Assembly: GCF_006538745.1 (NCBI RefSeq)
Contig: NZ_BJLR01000032.1
Span: 1 to 40,566, forward strand
Direction of reading: 5' to 3'
Origin: Cellulomonas cellasea
GTDB taxonomy: Bacteria > Actinomycetota > Actinomycetes > Actinomycetales > Cellulomonadaceae
DNA length: 40,566 nt
Positions 34,534 to 40,566 of this stretch are shown here, piece by piece; the stretch's first letter is position 1, and the number at the start of each line of letters is the position of its first letter. The notes under the pieces were generated by a model. The model made no database searches, was not told the origin of the DNA, and saw only the letters and a program-made list of their open reading frames with translations. The position numbers and the translations under genes are program-made.

Positions 34534-37056
34534 ATGATCACGCAGGATCTGCACGAGGGCTGGACGCTGCGCGCGGCAGGCGGCCCCGTCCCCGACGCGA
34601 TCGCCGGCCGGACGATCCCCGCGACCGTCCCCGGGAGCGCGCACACCGACCTCCTGGCCGCAGGCCTGATCCCGGACCCGTACCTCGACCGCAACGAGGC
34701 CGAGCTCGTCTGGGCGCACCGGGCCGACTGGCAGTACGACCTGACCCTCACGACGCAGGAGCCGACGCCCGACGAGCGCGTGGACCTGGTCTTCGAGGGC
34801 CTCGACACGGTCGCCACCGTCTCGCTCGACGGCGCCGTCGTCGCCCGCACCGCGAACCAGCACCGCTCCTACCGCGTCGACGTGCGCGAGGGCCTGACCT
34901 CGGGCGAGCACGCGCTCTCGGTGCACTTCCGCTCGGCGCTCGAGCATGCCGAGGCCGAGCGCGAGCGCCTCGGCGCACGGCCCGCCGCGTACGACCACCC
35001 GTTCAACATGGTCCGCAAGATGGCGTGCAGCTTCGGCTGGGACTGGGGCCCCGACCTGCAGACCGCCGGGATCTGGAAGCCCGTGCGGCTCGAGCGCTGG
35101 CGCACCGCACGCCTCGCCCAGGTCCGCCCGCTCGTGACCGTGGACGCGACGGGGACCGGCCACGTCGACGTGCACGTCGACATCGAGCGCTCGGGCCTCA
35201 CGAGGTCCGACGACGCGACGCTCGTCCTGCGCGCGACCGTGCGCGACGCCGAGGCGACCCTGACCCTCGACGCGGGTGCGACGTCCGCGGTCGTCCGGCT
35301 CGAGGTGCCCGACGCCCCGCTGTGGTGGCCCGCCGGGCACGGCGCGCAGCCGCTCAGCGACCTCGACGTGACGCTCGACGTCGCCGACGCCGGCGGGGCC
35401 CCGGGCGGCGCGCCGCTCGACAGCTGGCACCGACGCATCGGCTTCCGCACGGTCGAGCTCGACACGTCGACCGACGAGCACGGCACCGCCTTCACCTTCC
35501 GGATCAACGGCCGCCCGGTCTTCGCCAAGGGCGCCAACTGGATCCCCGACGACCACTTCCTCACGCGCATCACCCGCGAGCGCCTCGCCCGCCGCGTCGA
35601 CCAGGCCCTCGGGGCGCACCTCAACATGCTCCGCGTCTGGGGCGGCGGGATCTACGAGACCGAGGACTTCTACGACGTCTGCGACGAGAAGGGCATCCTC
35701 GTCTGGCAGGACTTCCTCCTCGCGTGCTCCGCGTACCCCGAGGAGGACCCGCACTGGTCCGAGCTCGAGGCCGAGGCCCGCGAGAACGTCGCGCGCCTCA
35801 CCCCGCACCCCTCGCTCGTGCTGTGGAACGGCGGCAACGAGAACCTCTGGGGCTTCATGGACTGGGGCTGGCAGGAGAAGCTCGAGGGCCGCACGTGGGG
35901 CCACCGCTACGCCACCGAGCTCTTCCCGCGGGTGGTCGCCGAGCTCGAACCGACGCGGCCCTACTCCGACGGCAGCCCGTACTCCCCCGGCTTCGCGCTC
36001 GACGTCGTGCACCCCAACGACCCCGACCACGGCACGCACCACGAGTGGGAGGTCTGGAACCGGGTCGACTACACCGCCTACCGGGCGGACGTGCCGCGGT
36101 TCTGCTCGGAGTTCGGCTTCCAGGGACCTCCGGCGTGGTCGACGCTGCAGCGCGCGGTGCGCAACCCCGACGGCACGCCGCTCACCAAGGCCGACCCCGT
36201 CTTCCTGCTGCACCAGAAGGCCGAGGACGGCAACGGCAAGCTCGACCGCGGCCTCGCGCCCCACCTCGGGGTTCCGGAGGACTTCGCCGACTGGCACTGG
36301 GCCACCCAGCTCAACCAGGCCCGCGCCGTCGCGTACGCGATCGAGCACTACCGCTCGTGGTGGCCCCGGACCGCGGGGGCGATCGTCTGGCAGCTCAACG
36401 ACTGCTGGCCGGTGACGTCGTGGGCCGCGGTCGACGGCGACGAGCGACCCAAACCGCTCTGGTACGCGCTCCGCAACGCGAACGCCCCGCGGCTGCTCAC
36501 GGTCCAGCAGCGCGACGGGCACGAGGCGCTCGTGGCCGTCAACGACACCGCCGACCTGTGGCGCGCGACGATGCACGTCTCGCGCCAGCGTCTCGACGGC
36601 ACCCCGCTCGCGGAGGCGACGATGGACGTGCGCGTCGGCGCCCGCTCGGTGACCGCGCTGCCCCTCCCCGCCGACATCGCGACGCCCGACGACCCCACCG
36701 CCGAGGTCCTGGTGGCGCGGCTCGACGGGGTCCTGACGGTGCACACATGGGTCGAGGACGTCGACCTCGCGCTCGACCCGGCTCCGCTCGAGGCCACCGT
36801 GACGGGCGTCGAGGGCGGCTACCGGGTCGACGTCGTGGCGCGCTCGCTCGCCCGCGACGTGACGATCCTCGCCGACCGCGTCGACCCGGCGGCGACCGTC
36901 GACGAGGCCCTGATCACCGTGCCGGCCGGCGGACGCGCGTCGTTCCGCGTGCGGACGAGCGCCCCGCTCAGCGCCGCGGACCTGACCGCACCGGCGGTGC
37001 TCCGGACGGCGAACGACCTGGCACCCCTGCGCGCGGCCGTCGAGACCCCGGCCTGA
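34534..37056 (+). CDS. Beta-mannosidase, GH2
   Basis: This 840-residue cytoplasmic enzyme releases mannose from the non-reducing end of beta-mannosides. The N-terminal sugar-binding domain holds TVPGSAHTDLLAAGLIPDPY and the KMACSFGWDWGPDL stretch typical of beta-mannosidases. The acid/base is in LVLWNGGNENLWGF (about E436) and the nucleophile in RFCSEFGFQGPP (about E526). IVWQLNDCWPVTSW is another family mark. The ATG at 34534 has AGGAG about 10 bases upstream. It is preceded by copy 2 of the 30-bp element and followed, 60 bases on and in the same frame, by the HTH-less LacI-type gene. The family and activity call is strong. Confidence 0.95.
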   Translation: MITQDLHEGWTLRAAGGPVPDAIAGRTIPATVPGSAHTDLLAAGLIPDPYLDRNEAELVWAHRADWQYDLTLTTQEPTPDERVDLVFEGLDTVATVSLDGAVVARTANQHRSYRVDVREGLTSGEHALSVHFRSALEHAEAERERLGARPAAYDHPFNMVRKMACSFGWDWGPDLQTAGIWKPVRLERWRTARLAQVRPLVTVDATGTGHVDVHVDIERSGLTRSDDATLVLRATVRDAEATLTLDAGATSAVVRLEVPDAPLWWPAGHGAQPLSDLDVTLDVADAGGAPGGAPLDSWHRRIGFRTVELDTSTDEHGTAFTFRINGRPVFAKGANWIPDDHFLTRITRERLARRVDQALGAHLNMLRVWGGGIYETEDFYDVCDEKGILVWQDFLLACSAYPEEDPHWSELEAEARENVARLTPHPSLVLWNGGNENLWGFMDWGWQEKLEGRTWGHRYATELFPRVVAELEPTRPYSDGSPYSPGFALDVVHPNDPDHGTHHEWEVWNRVDYTAYRADVPRFCSEFGFQGPPAWSTLQRAVRNPDGTPLTKADPVFLLHQKAEDGNGKLDRGLAPHLGVPEDFADWHWATQLNQARAVAYAIEHYRSWWPRTAGAIVWQLNDCWPVTSWAAVDGDERPKPLWYALRNANAPRLLTVQQRDGHEALVAVNDTADLWRATMHVSRQRLDGTPLAEATMDVRVGARSVTALPLPADIATPDDPTAEVLVARLDGVLTVHTWVEDVDLALDPAPLEATVTGVEGGYRVDVVARSLARDVTILADRVDPAATVDEALITVPAGGRASFRVRTSAPLSAADLTAPAVLRTANDLAPLRAAVETPA

Positions 37057-37103
37057 CCGGCGTCGACCCGGAGGGGCGGCGGGGCGGTGCGCACCGGCAG
37101 GTC

Positions 37104-37109
37104 TAGGCT
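37104..37109 (+). promoter_or_regulatory. -10 box of a leaderless promoter for the LacI-type gene
   Basis: TAGGCT, 7 bases before the GTG at 37117. It would let this gene be made separately from the beta-mannosidase transcript. Confidence 0.5.
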
Positions 37110-37116
37110 GGCGGAC

Positions 37117-37977
37117 GTGAAGAGCAGGGCGGACGCCGTCGGACTCGTGCTGGCGCGCCCCGCCCGCATGCTCGGTCTCGAGCCCTTCTTCATGGAGCTC
37201 ATCGCCGGGATCGAGGAGACGCTCGCCGCCGACTCGCGCTCGCTCCTGCTGCACGTGGTCCCCGACCACGAGGCCGAGATCCGCGCGTACCGGCGCTGGG
37301 GCCAGGGCGAGATGGTCGACGCGGTCGTCGTGGTCAACCTCGTCGACGACGACCCGCGCCTGCCCGTGCTCGTCGAGCTCGGGATCCCGACGGTCGTGGT
37401 CGGCGGCCCCCGCGGTGACCTGCCGTTCTCCAACGTCTGGATCGACAACGCGCAGGTCACGCGCGACGCCGTCCGGCACCTCGTCGCGCTGGGGCACCGC
37501 GACATCGCCCGGGTCAGCGGCCCGCACGCGCTCGCGCACACCCAGGACCGCACGCACGCCTTCGTCGGCGAGTGCGAGCGGCTCGGCGTGCACGGCACGG
37601 TGCTCGAGGGCGACTACACCGAGGCGTCGGGCACACGGGCGACGCGCGCGCTGCTCGGCCGCCGGGGCGCCCCGTCCGCGATCGTCTACGACAACGACGT
37701 GATGGCCGTCGCCGGGCTCGGCGTGGCCGGCGAGATGGGGGTCCCCGTCCCCGAGCGGCTGTCGCTCGTCGCCTGGGACGACTCGGCCCTGTGCCGGCTC
37801 GCGCACCCGCCGCTGTCCGCGATGAGCCTGGACGTGCACGCGATGGGCACCCAGGTGGCCGACTGCGTGCTCAACGTCGTCGCCGGCGGGCCCGTCACCT
37901 CCTACGAGGCGAAGCTCCCGCGCCTCGTGACGCGCGGCACGACCGCGGCCTTCGCCCCGGCACCCGCAGCGGACTGA
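37117..37977 (+). CDS. LacI-type ligand-binding protein lacking the DNA-binding domain
   Basis: This 286-residue protein consists of a complete LacI/periplasmic-binding-like sugar sensor: ADAVGLVLARPARMLGLEPFFMELIAGIEE, GIPTVVVGG, VWIDNAQVTRDAVRHLVALGHRDIA, AIVYDNDVMAVAGLGVAGEMGVPVPERLSLVAWDDS and PPLSAMSLDVHAMG. It begins VKSRADAVG, the junction that in normal LacI proteins follows the hinge helix. The roughly 55-residue helix-turn-helix is absent. The in-frame stop of the beta-mannosidase at 37054 leaves room for at most 20 more residues. There is no signal peptide, so it is not a transport binding protein. It may modulate another regulator or be a remnant; function unknown. Confidence 0.88.
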   Translation: MKSRADAVGLVLARPARMLGLEPFFMELIAGIEETLAADSRSLLLHVVPDHEAEIRAYRRWGQGEMVDAVVVVNLVDDDPRLPVLVELGIPTVVVGGPRGDLPFSNVWIDNAQVTRDAVRHLVALGHRDIARVSGPHALAHTQDRTHAFVGECERLGVHGTVLEGDYTEASGTRATRALLGRRGAPSAIVYDNDVMAVAGLGVAGEMGVPVPERLSLVAWDDSALCRLAHPPLSAMSLDVHAMGTQVADCVLNVVAGGPVTSYEAKLPRLVTRGTTAAFAPAPAAD

Positions 37978-38113
37978 GCGCCGGGCGGTGCGGGGCTCCC
38001 ACGGACCCGCGCGGCGACCGACTTCCCTGCCGATCGGGCCCTGACCAGCGACGCGACCGCGGCGGGACGCCGTGTCCCATGCGGGCCGAGCCCGCTGGTG
38101 GTTGGGTAGGGAC

Positions 38114-40297
<2,184 letters not shown>

Positions 40298-40322
40298 CCT
40301 GAACCGCCCCACGACGCACTCG

Positions 40323-40350
40323 AGGCGCCGGTCCCCAGGGACCGGCGCCT
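40323..40350 (+). terminator. Terminator after glgB
   Basis: AGGCGCCGGTCCC (40323-40335) and GGGACCGGCGCCT (40338-40350) form a perfect 13-bp stem with a 2-base gap, followed by TCGTCGTCTCGTTCG. It lies 25 bases after the glgB stop. Confidence 0.88.
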
Positions 40351-40441
40351 TCGTCGTCTCGTTCGATGGCTCGACCAGGCCAATGGGAGGCGGGGACCGG
40401 TCGGCCCATGCAACGCCTCGGCGCCCCGGCCCCACACGGGC

Positions 40442-40471
40442 GCGAAGCGCTGGCCTGCGAAGCGCTGGCCT
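40442..40471. repeat. 15-bp tandem repeat, two copies
   Basis: GCGAAGCGCTGGCCT occurs twice head to tail (40442-40456 and 40457-40471), followed by a partial third copy (GAAGCGC). Each unit holds the small palindrome AGCGCT. The rest of the stretch after the glgB terminator shows no gene that can be supported. Confidence 0.85.
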
Positions 40472-40566
40472 GAAGCGCACGAGCCCCGGCTGGCCTCCGC
40501 AGCGCACGGAGCACCGGAGGGAAGCCGCGAGAGGCATCACCGATACCGTGCACAAAGCCCCTGGAC

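Noticed and set aside
37117-37977. Periplasmic sugar-binding protein of an ABC transporter
   Set aside because: It has no signal peptide or lipobox, and its start and C-terminal features match the LacI regulator core.
27254-38113. Mobile element or prophage ends around the mannoside locus
   Set aside because: No transposase, integrase, tRNA or flanking direct repeat was seen by eye.
40548-40566. GTG start of a plus-strand gene at the right edge
   Set aside because: Only six codons are visible and there is no clear ribosome-binding site or -10 box.

Overview
This is a very GC-rich window with divergent and convergent gene blocks, GTG starts, 4-bp start/stop overlaps, an MnmA/IscS/LigA block in the actinobacterial order and a complete GlgE-type glucan pathway. 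Together these point to an actinobacterium. A secreted CE15 esterase with a CBM2 domain, and xylanase-type palindromes in front of it, suggest a plant-polymer degrader such as Cellulomonas or a relative. The genus is inference. No tRNA, rRNA, CRISPR array or insertion sequence was seen.

Left part (1-13042). Most genes lie on the minus strand and are housekeeping: etfB-etfA, then iscS-mnmA-(MetE-like protein)-(small membrane protein)-ligA-(double GNAT acetyltransferase). IscS and MnmA act together in 2-thiouridine formation on tRNA. Between etfA and iscS sit two plus-strand genes, an APH-type phosphotransferase and the CE15-CBM2 glucuronoyl esterase. They look like an accessory insertion in a conserved core order. 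The far left holds ten 9-bp tandem repeats and the first codons of a gene that leaves the window.

Middle part (13115-27253). Here are alpha-glucan genes: glgX (debranching), glgP (phosphorylase), then glgE-treS-mak (trehalose to maltose to maltose-1-phosphate to glucan). A YdjM-type membrane protein, a membrane protein with a collagen-like linker and a FAD-binding dehydrogenase lie between glgX and glgP. The maltokinase gene carries an apparent one-base deletion that splits its reading frame ahead of the catalytic motif.

Right part (27282-40566). A mannoside/galactoside uptake and hydrolysis locus follows: a ROK repressor, a CUT1 ABC importer (lipoprotein and two permeases, no ATPase), a GH36 alpha-galactosidase, a GH2 beta-mannosidase, and a LacI-type sensor that lacks its DNA-binding domain. 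Two almost identical 30-bp promoter/operator elements precede the importer and the beta-mannosidase, which suggests one regulon. The locus separates glgE-treS-mak from glgB, the branching enzyme that normally completes that pathway.

The most interesting points are the HTH-less LacI protein beside a ROK-type repressor with twin operators, the mak frameshift next to the locus that splits the glucan cluster, the palindromes before the CE15 gene, and a repeated leaderless-promoter pattern (TAnnnT or a near match 6-7 bases before the start codon) at seven genes.
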